Part shown: positions 9,314-21,077 of the stretch, one piece after another
Position numbering within the stretch: position 1 is the stretch's first letter
How the letters are laid out: the number at the start of each line of letters is the position of its first letter
Origin: Codonopsis lanceolata
Lineage: Eukaryota > Streptophyta > Magnoliopsida > Asterales > Campanulaceae
Direction of reading: 5' to 3'
Assembly (NCBI GenBank): GCA_013146195.2
Contig: CM028384.1
Location: 72,081,990 to 72,145,989, forward strand
DNA length: 64,000 bases
Notes under the pieces: generated by a model
What the model was told of the DNA's origin: nothing
What the model saw: the letters and a program-made list of their open reading frames with translations, nothing else
Database searches by the model: none
Translations under genes and position numbers: made by a program

Positions 9314-12042
9314 TCATTGATAATACTTTTTCAAGTGGTCTGAATGCCAAGGGTTTTTTAGAGGGGTTCCATTTGGTTTCGCGAGCCTGTAGGTTCTTGC
9401 TCGAATGCTGTCTGTGATTTTGTACGGTCCTTCCCAATTGGGAGAAAGCTTGTTTCTTCCCGGCTTGTTGCCTGTTACTTCGATTTTTGTCAACACCAGG
9501 TCGCCGACCGAGAACGTGTGAGGATTCACCCTTTTGTCATGATGGGCTTTAGCTAGCTTTTTGTAGTTGATGGCCTTCATCCCGGTTTCGAGCCTTCTTT
9601 CTTTCAAGGTAATCAAGGTCCGTAGTCCTTGATTTTGTGTTCGCTTCTTCATTGAAATGGATGACTCTTGCAGGGGAGAGCCTATTTCGACCGGCCATGG
9701 CCTCGGTTGCCCATATGTCAAGGAGAAAGGCTTTCTGGCTGAGCCTCGCCGAGACGCTCGGATTGCCCATAAGACGCCGGAAGCTCCTCGAGCCAAGCAC
9801 CTTTCTTGTCATCTAGCCTTCTTTTCAAGGCATGAAGTATTTGTTTGTTTCCCCAGCCTCCGCCTTGGCTCCTCGGGGTGTGCTACCGAGGACTTCCAAT
9901 GGCGAATTCCTCTCCTCGCGAATCGGCCGTGAATCTGCTTTGAAAACTGTGTGCCGTGGTCCGATACAATGGCTCTCGGTAATCCATATCCGCAGAGGAC
10001 ATTGTCTCGAATGAAGTCGATGGCCCTTTGTTCGGTGATGCTTGCTAAGAGGTTTCGCCTCGATCCATTTCGTGAAGTAGTCCACCGCCACTATCACAAA
10101 CTTGTTCTTTTCCTTTTCGCGAGGGAAATGACCCGATTAGGTCCAGCCCCCACATTTCGAAAGGCCATGCCGCGACACGGTGTTTGAGGTGCCGAGGGTA
10201 ATCTTGGAATATTAGCAAACCTTTGACACTTGTCGCATTTTCTCGCATATACCTCGACATCCTTTCTCAACGCTGGCTACAATAGTATCCGTGGAAAATG
10301 ACCTGCCTGGCCAAAGTTCGAGCCCCCCGGATGGCTACCACATACCCCTCCATGTACCTCGCTAGTAATCCTTGTGTGATTTCGGCTCGAACGCACCTTA
10401 AGAGAGGTTTAGTGAAGGACCGACTCGTATAGTACGCCCCCAATTAAAGTGTATCCTGCCGACCTTCTTGCCATTGCCCATCCTTCGTTCTTTGTCATTG
10501 GGTAAAGTTCCTCGTCGATGTACTTTTGATGTCATCGATCCAACACTCTGTCGCCTCGCTCCAAAGATCAAAATCTTTTCTTTATCAATGGACGGTCTCA
10601 AGGATTTCGATCCATGTTTCGGGGAGCTCACGGGTTCACCGGTGGCCATTTTCGAGGTGGTGGTTCCGCTTTGTGTTTTCCGCCTCTTCCGATTTGTTCC
10701 AACTCCCAAGATTCAAATTGGGCGAGGATACCCACGGCTAGTTCTCTATTTGTCGAGGGTTGGATGGTTTACCCCATATTCCTCCGAAATGCGCTTCACG
10801 ACAAGCCGAGTCGCCAAGATCAAGATTTGGGTACTCTATCTCTGGCGAGCCGCTCGGCACCAGCCTATCAAGCTTCGTGTGCTCGGGCGACAGAAATTCG
10901 GCTGGAAATTCGCCAAGGCTTTATCGATCTCCGCTCCATCGGTGTTACGAGGAGAATGCCCGCCTCCATTGCCATTTTTGCCGGCTTTGGGCGATCCATC
11001 TACGAACAATGTCCAGTGTTCGAGGTGGTCGCTTTGCTTTATGAGGACACTCTCTTGCCCGGGCACTTGTTCGCTTGTGGAAGGTCCTTGATCTGCTGTG
11101 ACGCTCTTCCCTTCTCGCCGAGGTGAAGGAGGCTTCGCAATGAAATCACCAGATTTGAGCTCGATGGTTTTTTCTTTGAAGATAAACAATCGTGATACTC
11201 CATTAGTTCGATGGCCCACTTCATCATTCTTCAAGCAACATCTGCCTCGGCGTGTAATATTCTTCGCAGAGGCAAGTCGGTATAAACCCCGATTTCATGG
11301 GCTTTGAAATACGGCTTCGTTTTCTCGCCGTTATCATTAGCGAGAATCACCTTCTCGATGCGCATGTACCTCGCCTCTACTTCAATCGGTGCATGGATAC
11401 ATAATAGATGGAGCTCAAGTCCTCCTTCCTCTCGCAACATGCGACCGATGCTATGGGTCGTGTGATTCTGCACAAGCAGATAGACAAAGAGTCTTTCTCT
11501 GGTGTGCAAGGCGACTTAGCAAGTGGTAGGTCAGCCGAGGTATTTTTGAGCTCTTCGAAACGCGAGGTCGCATTCTCTCTGTCCCATGTGAATTTCCTCG
11601 CACCTCTTGGATTTTGAAGAAAGTGGAGGCTTTTGGTGATTTCGAGATGAACCTTCCGAGGCTACTATTCTACCATTCAAGCTGTTGAACTTGCTTGATG
11701 CATATTGGGATCTTCGTCTCGGCAAGTGCTTTTATTTTCTCGGGGTTTGCCTCGATGTCGCTTCGTTCGCATGTACCCCAGCTTCAGCAGATTCATGAAG
11801 GCACGCCCAGCGGGATTGAGCTCATTTGTTCTTTCGAGGTTTGCGAAGGTTTCTCTCTGGGAAGATTCGTCTATGTGGCTTTATTTCCTTCTGCTTTAAT
11901 CACCATATCATCTATGAGGCCTCCACATTCCTCCCCAACCGGTTGCCAAGACTTTGCTCACCATTCGCCGGTAGTGGCCCCTCGCTAAGCCAGCCGAACG
12001 GCATCACGTCAGACAAGAAATGGCCCGCCGCCTGAAAGCCAG
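9314..12042 (-). pseudogene. gag-pol fragment, copy 1: integrase to RT, truncated at the gap
   Basis: Minus-strand remnants run from the integrase C-terminus (end of pol at 9314, with the WEGPYKI GPY/F motif) through integrase core fragments (9825-10260), both RNase H regions (10836-11509) and the RT thumb (11531-11725). The sequence stops at the N gap, equivalent to about 19770 of copy 2, so the RT N-terminus, protease and gag are missing. Frames change repeatedly. The YIDD-coding stretch near 11895-11915 has lost a base relative to copy 2. It cannot be translated as it stands. Confidence 0.7.
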
Positions 12043-12142
12043 NNNNNNNNNNNNNNNNNNNNNNNNNNNNNNNNNNNNNNNNNNNNNNNNNNNNNNNNNN
12101 NNNNNNNNNNNNNNNNNNNNNNNNNNNNNNNNNNNNNNNNNN
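12043..12142. other. Assembly gap (100 N)
   Basis: Exactly 100 N, a conventional gap of unknown size. The left flank corresponds to the RT region of pol; the right flank enters the LTR at the equivalent of 4371. About 3.2 kb of interior plus ~255 bp of LTR would be needed to complete a second element. Confidence 0.99.
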
Positions 12143-12620
12143 TGCTTACCTTGTCCCGAATGTGCATTCTCATATTTATACCGGTTTATGGCGACGTGCG
12201 CCTAGTAATTGGGGAGCATAAAGCGGCGGTTATTAAATGCGCTGAGGGTCTTCGCCAGAATGAGTGAACTCGCGCACTTGTCGGAGCTGGTATCATGCAA
12301 GCCGTTTTCTGCCTAGGAAATGGTTTGTCCGGTGGATGATTGATCTCGAGGCCGAGTGGTTCTTTGTGACTTACGCTTTTATTTATTTGCCGATCCCGAG
12401 GATAATGGAGATCGATGGTGGCTGGGGCCGAGGGTGCCCGTGGTCTTTGCTGGGCCAGGGTCGGGCTCGTCATGCCGAGGGTCATGATGCCGAGGTTGAA
12501 GTGATTTATCTGTGGGTGAGTGGTCCTGCCCTCGCTACCGGTGGCTCTTTCGTGGGACCCTTTTATGCCGGTGGCTGGGTCCTGGCGTGCCGAGGGTCAA
12601 TCCTCGGTTTAATCCTTTCG
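12143..12620 (-). repeat. Third (middle) LTR copy, partial and highly distorted
   Basis: Aligns with 4371-4867 of the outer LTR but differs at about twenty places, many with small indels, whereas the two outer LTRs are ~99% identical to each other. Nearly every CTG or CAG in the outer LTR is altered here (for example CCTGAAT to CCCGAAT, ACTGTGC to ACTCGCGC, TTTCAG to TTTCG). It is followed by a polypurine-tract equivalent and the second copy of the interior. Confidence 0.85.
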
Positions 12621-13008
12621 CTGGCCCCTCACTTTTTGGTCGCCGACGCCGGTAGGTAAAAGTAATATCGTTGTTCGACTCAGAGGCTCACAAGTATGTT
12701 TCTCTCACGCCATGGGTTTCTAATTCGAGGTCGATGCCGAGCATTTCACCCAGATATGTTGGAAGTTTATGATGCTTTTTGCATATCTCACAGTCAGATT
12801 ATTGCCTTTTCAGTCGCTTCGCTCATTAAATGCGGTTTTTGGCGTTTCTTGTTTCGTTGGGCGGCTTTTCACTGAAAGTTTTTAATGCCGCTCCGCACTC
12901 GAATCCAGAAAATGACGAGCACGTGGCCGTTTTTAGGTATGTTCCTAAAAACACGCGGGTTGGCTCGATGAGTTTCCTGGCCCCGCCTTAAAACGATGTC
13001 GCGTGGGG

Positions 13009-13017
13009 TATAAAAAG
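13009..13017 (+). promoter_or_regulatory. TATA box of the antisense gene, copy 2
   Basis: TATAAAAAG in the same context as 5286-5293, about 380 bp before the ATG at 13389. Conservation in both interior copies supports a real internal plus-strand promoter, separate from the minus-strand LTR promoter. Confidence 0.55.
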
Positions 13018-13388
13018 ATTTCTTCTTTCCCTTTTTGCTTTTATCGCTTTCATTTCTCTCATACCGATTATTCCACCTCGTTCGAGCGATTCTAAAGATG
13101 CCTTTCATCCCTACATCCCCTGGTTATCTGTCAAGTGTACTCCTTCTTTTCTCCACGTTTTTCTACGTTCTTCCTTGTTTCCGGGTGTTTTCCACGGTGG
13201 CTTTTAGTGTTTTTCCGGCTTGGCACTGCGTTTAGGGTTGTTCATCCGTTTTGGGTTTTAACGTTTCCGGCATTTTTTGGATTTTTTCAGGCGTATTCCT
13301 TGTTTTCTGGTAGATTCTCCGGTGGTCTTCCCAGCCTTGACTTTATTTGGTACGGTTTTCTTTCCTTTCCTTTGTTTTGTAGTAGAGT

Positions 13389-16300
13389 ATGTCTCGTAGG
13401 ATTCCTTTTCCCTATTTATCTTCTTCGTCTTCTTCTAGCAGTTCCTCCATGGAACTGATAGATTACCGAATGGGTGATTCGAATACCCGTTTCGGTTAGG
13501 AGTCCTTCTCTTTTTCTTCCCAGTAACGTGGCCGAGGCTTCTGCCTCGGCCGAGAACGTTCCGAGTGAGTCTCCGGTGGCCGAGGATCTTTCTCGTGCCC
13601 TGGTACCCTTTCAGGGCGTAGCCCGTCCTTTAGGCGAGGGTACTCTCGCGGTTTCGGCCGAGAATGATGCCCAGGACGTCGACCTCGGCGGTTTTGAGGG
13701 TGGCGACCTATATGATGACGAGGCTGAGTCTGTACCTCGCGGTCCCGCTTGGAGAGGTGTGGAGGTGAAAGTTTGTTTGGCCGAGGAGATTGTGGTGGAT
13801 ACCGTGATCTATAAGGAGACGACCGTGGGTCCTCTCAGCTCGGAAAGCTCTGGGTCATGCTCGATTTCTTCCTTAGACTCGGACGGTAAGGGCCCCTTTG
13901 TTGAGTCAGTCTTTGGGAAGTCTCCTCGCGGTGGTCCTATGTATAGGCAGTGCGAGGATAGATGGGTGGCGGTTACTCCTCGGCAAGCGAGGTTTCTCCT
14001 TGCGAGTTATGGGGTGAAGGTTAGCCCGCACTGGAAGTTCGGCGACGAAGTTTTTTCTGCCCCGGACTATCCATCTGACGCCCCTATGAGAGTGTTTACG
14101 TGCCGAGTTCGTATTGGCTTAAGTATGATTACTCAATTTTTTACCAGGGAGAGAGTTTTGCACTTTCGGCAGATTGAAAGAAGTTTGCGGCAACGACAGC
14201 TCGACAGGATGGCTAGTGGAGCTGAGGCTTCTGTTTCAGGAAGAGATGGGGACGAGGGTGAGAGGGTGCCTCGCGTTTTGAGGCCCTTCGAAAATAAGAT
14301 AGGTTTGGCAGATGTGGAGGCGTGGTCGCGGGTGTATGGCTCTGATGTTTTCCGAGGTTCCGTTCCAGATTCGAGATTTGGGATTTCCGAGCTGCGGGGC
14401 CTTCGTAGCCATGTTGCCTTTTATTCCAGCCTCTTCGAGTTTTCCGGGCTGCGCTTGCCCCTCGACCCTTTCATCTGTGAATTTTTGACCCAGACGAGTT
14501 CAGTTCCGCTGGATCTCTCGCCCAATTTGACCCGAGCCTTGGTGAGTTTTGCTGTCTGCACCCGAGCGAAGAGATTCGAGCCTACATTGGGCCTCTTTTG
14601 TTATTACTATAAGGTCAGCATCTCTATGAACCTGGCCGATGTTTCGGTATCCTCGGGATTCCTCTCTTTTGGGAACAAAGACCACGGGTGGTCCGAGTTA
14701 CGCTCGTGCCGTGGAGTCGAGCCGGGGGTGGAACTTTGAGGTTCCTGAAGGAAAACCTCACGGTCTCTCGAGGACGAAGACTTTGAATCCTGCCGACGAA
14801 GCTACGAGGATTGCTATCGAGGCCCCTTTGCTCGACGATGAAGGGGTGCAAATTTGGTCCTATAATTGGAAGGCCATAGTGGAGGATGAGGGCCTCCTAT
14901 CAAGGTTCTGGGTTTCGGCAGTTGATGTTGAGGGGGTGCAGAGGGCATATTCGAATTTTCAGTATGTGAGCCGAGATGGCTGGACCTTGCACGAGGGTTG
15001 GGTGTTTGGCTCGGTGTGTCCGAGATGTGAGGGTATAGACGGGCTCGAGTGCCCGACATCAGGTCGATTTTGTTTATTCCTGTTTTGTTTATGTTTCCTT
15101 TGGTTTTTTGTTGGATTCGTCTTTTTTGAGTACTGATGCGACCTTCCTATTTTTTGTAGAGATGACTGTTTCACGAGATGCCGTTCTGGCCATGTTAAAG
15201 GCCGAGGAAGAACGAAGGGCAGCCGAGCTTAAGGTCTCGGCGACTTCCAAGGAAATAGTGCCGCCTACGATCGGCGTTCTTGAGGACCCTACCAAAGTGG
15301 TCCCTTCTTCTGCTGCTTCTGGTCCCAAAGCCAAGGGCAAACAACCTGCTGCGGAAGCCCCGAAAACCAAGCGGCAAAAAACTCAGTCCCGGCCCCCGCT
15401 CCCTTCAACCACCGAAGCTCCGCCCCGCCTCCCCCATTCCGGCCAACGAGGAGGAGGCTGATAACGAGTATGTTATCGGTCACGTAATTAAGACGATTAA
15501 CAATTTTCCGTAATCGCTCAGGGTTACGCAAAGACCGATGGCCTGATCGGGGCCGAATCTGTGGTATCATTGCTTCCAAAGGAGTTTCAGCTGAACGATA
15601 TGTGCGCACTGGCTTTGAGCGAGGTAGGTTGATCTTCGGGGACCTTTCTTCTTCAATTTTTCCATTTAGCTTCGGCTATTTACTTATTCTTGTTATCCTT
15701 TTTGCAGCTCGGCGTTGGTCTTGCGGCTTATGATGCCAAGTTGGTTAAGGTCTTGAATCCGGCCGTGGTCTTGGAGAGAGCTCACAGGCGAAGCGGGGAG
15801 ATCTCTATTTCCGCCGAGAAGGTGCGCCTTGGACGGGACTTGAAGTCAAAACCGAGGAGATCTCCCGCCTAAATCTTTGCCGAAAAGACCGCCTGGATGG
15901 CGAGGGAAACGATGTTGAAAGATAGGGCTAGCGAGAAGGATCGGGTGGCCGAGCCGAGGCCAAGCTGAAGGGTGTGCTCAGCGAGAATGACCATTTAAGG
16001 GCTGAGCTGGCTGCAAAGCCAAGTGAGGAGGAGGTCTTACAGGGGTATCGGGGCTCGCTGGCCTATGGGATGGAATCTCTGAATTATATGGAGACCAAGA
16101 GTTCAAGCTGAGCGGCGGTGGTGGCGATGGCGGAAGTGGTGAAGATGGCGAATCTTGCTTCTTTTGGCCTGGAATGCCGAGGCGTTTCCTCGTTCGTGCC
16201 TTTCGACGAAACCGAGCTGGGCCAGATACGGGACGCCGATGCCGCAGCTCAAGCTCCTGAGTGGCTGCCTCCTCCTGCCGAGGTGAACAACCTTTTTGCC

Positions 16301-16522
16301 CTGCTGGCTAAAGAAAATGCATATATAAAGGAGAGCTATCGCGGTTTTACGGTGCCGAGGCCAGCCACTCCTCACCAGGCGCACTACGTGGGCGATCAGT
16401 TAATGGCCGAGTTGGAAGGCCAGAAAACGAGCAGGGAAGAGCTGTCTCAGAGCCAGTACATCTCTGAGCAGGTGGCGGCTCGCGAGGAGGAGGCCCAGGA
16501 GAGGGGAGGGGACTTAGCTTAG
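13389..16522 (+). CDS. Antisense accessory gene of the Retand-like element, copy 2 (spliced; few frame breaks)
   Basis: Plus-strand gene lying opposite to gag-pol, between pol and the downstream LTR. ATG at 13389 follows a TTTTGTAG acceptor. One frame break lies near 13466, where copy 1 reads ACTGGAACAGGG. An open frame then runs 13474-14739, continuing in a second frame to about 15062. Inferred introns: 15063-15159 (GT...TTTTTTGTAG) and 15624-15707 (GTAGGT...TTTGCAG). The last exon ends at 16522. The region coding about 14400-14690 contains LRLPLDPFICEFL, a CYYYKV stretch and FLSFGNKDHGW, resembling Pfam PF04195 'putative gypsy type transposon', known from accessory ORFs of Tat elements. Later exons encode charged, coiled-coil-like sequence. 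No enzymatic function is known; the family assignment is from memory. Confidence 0.65.
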
Positions 16523-16682
16523 GAAAGTTTTAATATCTTTTTTAAAGACAATGATTTTTGATGGCTATCTGTAATACTTTTGGTGTATATTGCAAGTATT
16601 TTGTTCTCCGTTTATTTCTCTTATGCAAGTGTTTTCTGCTTTTTTGTTTGATGCGAGTATGCAAGTGTTTTTCTCTTGATTT

Positions 16683-17018
16683 GGCGAGACAATGCGATCT
16701 CGATTTGGCGAGACAATGCGATCTCGAATTAGCGAGACAATGCGATCTCGAATTAGCGAGACAATGCGGTCCCGAATTGGCGAGACAATGCGATCTCGAA
16801 TTAGCGAGACAATGCGATCTCGAATTGGCGAGACAATGCGATCTCGAATTAGCGAGACAATGCGATCTCGAATTTGCGAGACAATGCGATCTCGAATTGG
16901 CGAGACAATGCGGTCCCGAATTGGCGAGACAATGCGATCTCGAATTAGCGAGACAATGCGATCTCGAATTGGCGAGACAATGCGGTCTCGAATTGGCGAG
17001 ACAATGCGGTCTCGAATA
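16683..17018. repeat. 24-bp tandem array, copy 2 (14 perfect-length units)
   Basis: Fourteen consecutive 24-bp units, consensus GGCGAGACAATGCGATCTCG plus AATT, varying mainly at the first base and in the ATCTCG/GTCCCG word. CGAGA and TCTCG pair within a unit (8-nt loop) and across units (6-nt loop), so the array can fold as serial hairpins. It begins 160 bp after the antisense gene's stop and ends 60 bp before pol's stop, exactly at the convergence point of the two transcripts. An amplified tandem repeat is a described feature of Retand elements. Confidence 0.96.
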
Positions 17019-17077
17019 CATGGTTTGAACAAGTTTTCTCACTTGAAAATTTTCCTTTCATATAAAATGATTACAGA

Positions 17078-18415
17078 TCATTGATAATACTTTTTCAAGT
17101 GGTCTGAATGCCAAGGGTTTTTTAGAGGGGTTCCATCTGGTTTCGCGAGCCTGTAGGTTCCTGCTCGAATGCTGTCTGTGATTTTGTACGGTCCTTCCCA
17201 ATTGGGAGAAAGCTTGTTTCTTCCCGGCTTGTTGCCTGTTACTTCGATTTTTCTCAACACCAGGTCGCCGACCGAGAACGTGCGAGGATTCACCCTTTTG
17301 TCATGATGGGCTTTAGCTAGCTTTTTGTAGTTGATGGCCTTCATCCGGGTTTCGAGCCTTCTTTCTTCAAGGTAATCAAGGTCCAGAGTCCTTGATTTTG
17401 TGTTCGCTTCTTCATTGAAATGGATGACTCTTGCAGTGGGGAGAGCCATTTCGACCGGGGCCATGGCCTCGGTTCCATATGTCAAGGAGAAAGCGCTTTC
17501 TGGCTGAGCCTCGCCGAGACGTTCGGATTGCCCATAAGACGGCCGGAAGCTCCTCGAGCCAAGCACCTTTCTTGTCATCTAACCTTCTTTTCAAGGCATG
17601 AAGTATTTGTTTGTTTCCAGCCTCCGCTTGGCCGTTCCCTTGGGGGTGTGCTACCGAGGACTTCCAATGGCGAATTCCTCTCTCCTCGCAACTGGCCGTG
17701 AATCTGTTTGAAAACTGTGTGCCGTGGTCTGATACAATGGCTCTCGGTAATCCATATCTGCAGAGGACATTGTCTCGAATGAAGTCGATGGCCCTTTGTT
17801 CGGTGATGCTTGCTAAGAGTTTCGCCTCGATCCATTTCGTGAAGTAGTCCACCGCCACTATCACAAACTTGTTCTTTCCTTTGGCGAGGGGAAATGACCC
17901 GATTAGGTCCGCCCCCACATTTCGAAAGGCCATGCCGCGACACGTGTTTGAGGTGCCGAGGGTAATCTTGGAATATTAGCAAACCTTTGACACTTGTCGC
18001 ATTTTCTGGCATATACCTCGACATCCTTTCTCAACGTCGGCCAATAGTATCCGTGGAAAATGACCTTGTCGGCCAAAGTTCGAGCCCCTGGATGGCTACC
18101 ACATACCCCTCCATGTACCTCGGCTAGTAATCCTTGTGTGATTTCTGGTCGAACACACCTTAGGAGAGGCTTAGTGAAGGACCGCCTGTATAGTACGTCC
18201 CCAATTAAAGTGTATCTGGCCGACCTTCTTGCCATTGCCCATCCTTGTTCTTTGTCGCTGGGTAAAGTTCCTTGGTCGATGTACTTTTTGATGTCATCGA
18301 TCCAACACTCTGTCGCCTGTTCCAGCATCAAAATCTTTTCTTTATCAATGGACGGGGTCTCCAGGATTTCGATCCATGTTTCTGGGGGGAGCTCGCCGGG
18401 TTCACTGGTGGCCAT
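17078..18415 (-). pseudogene. Integrase region of pol (copy 2)
   Basis: Three overlapping minus-strand frames make up one integrase. 17903-18415 carries the H2C2 zinc-binding region (HGGVCGSHPG ... GYYWPT ... CDKCQ). 17412-17933 is the core, with VDYFTKW (D at ~17849), SDHGTQF (D at ~17729) and GQAEAGNKQI (E at ~17624), a DDE triad of normal spacing. 17078-17578 is the C-terminal domain with WEGPYKI, and the pol stop is at 17078. Integrase inserts the cDNA into chromosomes. The catalytic residues are intact but two frame changes break the reading frame; given the ~99% LTR identity these may be sequence errors. Confidence 0.85.
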
Positions 18416-18533
18416 TTTCGAGGTGGTCGCGCTTTGTGTTTTCCGCCCTTCCTATTTGTTCCAACTCCCAAGATTCAAATTGGGCGAGGACACCCACGGC
18501 TAGTTCTCTGGTATTTGTCGAGGGTTGGATGGT

Positions 18534-18971
18534 TTACCCCATATTCCCCAAATCGCCTTCACGACAAGCCGAGTCGCCAAGATCAAGATTTGAGTAGCCC
18601 CTATCTCGGCCGCGGCACCATATCAAGGCTTCAGACTCGACGTTGTTCGACGCTGGGAAATTCAGTTTCAAGGCTTTACTGATCTCCGTTCCATCTGGTG
18701 TTACGAGGAGAATGCCCGCTCCATTGCCATTTTTGCTGGACGATCCATCTACGAACAATGTCCAGGGCTGAGGTGGTCGCGTTTTGCGAGGACACTCTTG
18801 CCTGGGCACTTGTTCGCTTGTGGAAGGTCCTTGATCTGGCGTATCGCTCTTCCCTTCTGCCGAGGTGAAGGAGGCTTCGGCAATGAAATCAGCCAGGATT
18901 TGAGCTCTGATGGTTTTTCTTGGAAGATAAACAATTGCATACTCCGTTAGTTCGATGGCCCACTTCATCAT
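18534..18971 (-). pseudogene. Second RNase H domain (aRNH) of pol
   Basis: The minus-strand frame begins with a connector (LADFIAEAS) and contains WTLFVDGSS followed by GAGILLVTPDG, the start of a second, archaeal-type RNase H. Two RNase H domains between RT and integrase are diagnostic of the plant Tat lineage. The last ~40 codons lose similarity through a frame change near 18620, before the integrase zinc-binding region. Confidence 0.8.
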
Positions 18972-18974
18972 TCT

Positions 18975-20270
18975 TCAAGCAACATCAGGCCTGTGTAATA
19001 TTCTTCGCAGAGGCAAGTCGGTATAAACCCCGATTTCATGGGCTTTGAAATACGGCTTCAGTTTTCTCGCCGTTATCATTAGCGCGAGAATCACCTTCTC
19101 GATGTGCATGTACCTCGTCTCTACTTCAATCAGTGCATGTGATACATAATAGATGGGTTTCTGAAGTCCTCCTTCCTCTCGCAACAGCACCGATGCTATG
19201 GCTGTGTCCGTTACCGAGAGATAGACAAAGAGTCTTTCTCCTGGTGTGGGGCAGCTTAGCAAGGGTAGGCTGCCGAGGTATTTTTTGAGCTCGGCAAACG
19301 CGAGGTCGCATTCTCTGTCCCATGTGAATTTCCTCGCACCTCTTAGGATTTTGAAGAAAGGGAGGCTTTTTTCAGCTGATTTCGAGATGAACCTTCCTGT
19401 GGCTACTATTCTTCCATTCACTGTTGAACTTGCTTGATGCATATTGGGATCCTTCATCTCGGCAAGTGCTTTTATTTTCTGGATTTGCCTCAATGTCGCG
19501 CTGCTCACCATGTACCCCAAAACTTCCTTACGCCGAAGGCACACTTCGGGATTGAGCTTCATTTTGTTCTTTTCTCGAGGTTTGCGAAGGTTTCTCTCGA
19601 GGTCGCCTATGTGGCTGCTTCCTTCGCTTTAATCACCATATCATCTATGTAGGCCTCCACATTCCTCCCCAACCGGTTGCCGAAGACTTTGTTCACCATT
19701 CGCCGTAGGTGGCCTCGCTTTTCAGCCGAACGGCATCATGTTGTATCACAGAGTGCGCCGCTCGGAAAGTCAGATTCCCTTGGTCCTCTTTCCACATCCT
19801 GATCTGGTGGTACCCTGAGTAGGCGTCCACGAAGCTTAAAATTTTGTATCCCGAGATAGAATCGACCACCGATCTATCCTCTAGTGGTACCGCCTTTCTG
19901 CACGCTTCATTCAGGTTGGTGAAGTCCACGCACATCCTCCATTTTCCGTTATTCTTTTTGACCATCACAACATTTGCAATCCACGTAGGGTAGTGGATTT
20001 CTCTTATGATCTCGGCCCGAAGAAGTTTGGCTATTTCCTCCTTGATTGCCTCTTGCTTTTCAGGAGAGAAATACCTCGGCTTGGATAGGTACGAATCTTT
20101 GGATCGATGCTTAATCGGTGTACTGCTACATCCTCGGCAATGCCTTCCATATCCTCGGCTTGCCATGCAAAGACATCAGTGTTCTCTCTTAAGAACTCGA
20201 TTATGGCTCTCCTTTCGTCGCCCGCTATTTCCATTCCCACCTTTATTTTCTCGGTCGGGTAGTTGAAGTT
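18975..20270 (-). pseudogene. Reverse transcriptase and first RNase H of pol
   Basis: The RT N-terminus lies in one frame (to about 20031) and continues in another at 19693-20166, with WIANVVMVKKNNGKWRMCVD and FVDAYSGYHQI. The YIDDM active-site box is coded at 19640-19651 in a short further segment. The thumb and RNase H region (18975-19562) includes LGYMVS, GRIVATGRF, DLAFAELKKYL, YYVSHALIE and YFKAHEIGVYTD. Domain order and motifs are those of Ty3/gypsy pol. At least two frame changes interrupt it, around 19570-19690 and 20031-20166. Confidence 0.85.
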
Positions 20271-20599
20271 TATGATAACTTCTTCTACATCTTCCATAGG
20301 TCGTATGATTGATGGTCTCGAACATCGAGGCTTTCGATTTCGCTTTTCGACCTCGACTCGACGTTCCTCTTCCGAGACGCGGGCCAACCTCCTTGGCTTG
20401 CTTTGATTGCTACGGGTGGAGCTCTCCGCCGAGCCCCTGGCTCGCTTGGCGTGCTCATCTTCTTCCCTCGGCCTCCTCGGCCTTTTCAATCTTCTCTCCG
20501 CCTCTTTCTTCTCATTGAGGAGGTACTCAAGGGTGGTACGAGCATCATTTTTAAGGACCCCTACCCCGAACGAGGTCATGTACTTGACCCGCTGATGGG

Positions 20600-21040
20600 C
20601 CATTGATGCTACCATTCGGAATTTGGCCTGAGAAGGTGCGCCGAGGATGGCGTTGTATGGGAGGGAGATCAAGGACGAGGAAAGTGACTTCCTCGCTTCT
20701 AATGGTATCTCCCGCCGAGGTCGACTTTGAGTGCCACTTCTGCCTCGGCCGTGACCTTGTGGCCCTGAAGCCCTCCGCTTGACTCGGCTCGAGTGAGGTG
20801 GGTATCGCCGAGCCCTAGTGCCAGAAAGCACTTGTAATACATCACATCTCTTCCCGCCCCTGTATCTATCAAGACCCGTTTAACTAGGCTGTTGTGAATA
20901 CCAATTTGCAGAGTTAACGGGTTTTGACGAGCATAATCATTAACCGCCAGCTCGGTATCCCTGAATACCATTTCGTGCTCAACCATCCCTTCCATGATGT
21001 TTTCCGCCGAGTTGTTCAGGCAGTTGATTGCATTCTTCAA
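20600..21040 (-). pseudogene. Retroelement aspartic protease region
   Basis: The minus-strand frame contains VLIDTGAGRDVM, the catalytic D-T-G-A motif of retropepsins (D at ~20866), preceded by the typical hydrophobic strand. The C-terminal protease segment (YNAILGAPS, about 20650) lies in the neighbouring frame that leads into RT, so there is a frame change near 20750. Protease processes the Gag-Pol polyprotein inside the particle. Confidence 0.75.
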
Positions 21041-21077
21041 CTGCGTGATACTCTCTGTGTTTCTTCCCGGATGGTAT

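Noticed and set aside
16683..17018. Regularly repeated palindromic units resembling a CRISPR array
   Set aside because: Units abut with no unique spacers, and the context is a plant LTR retrotransposon.
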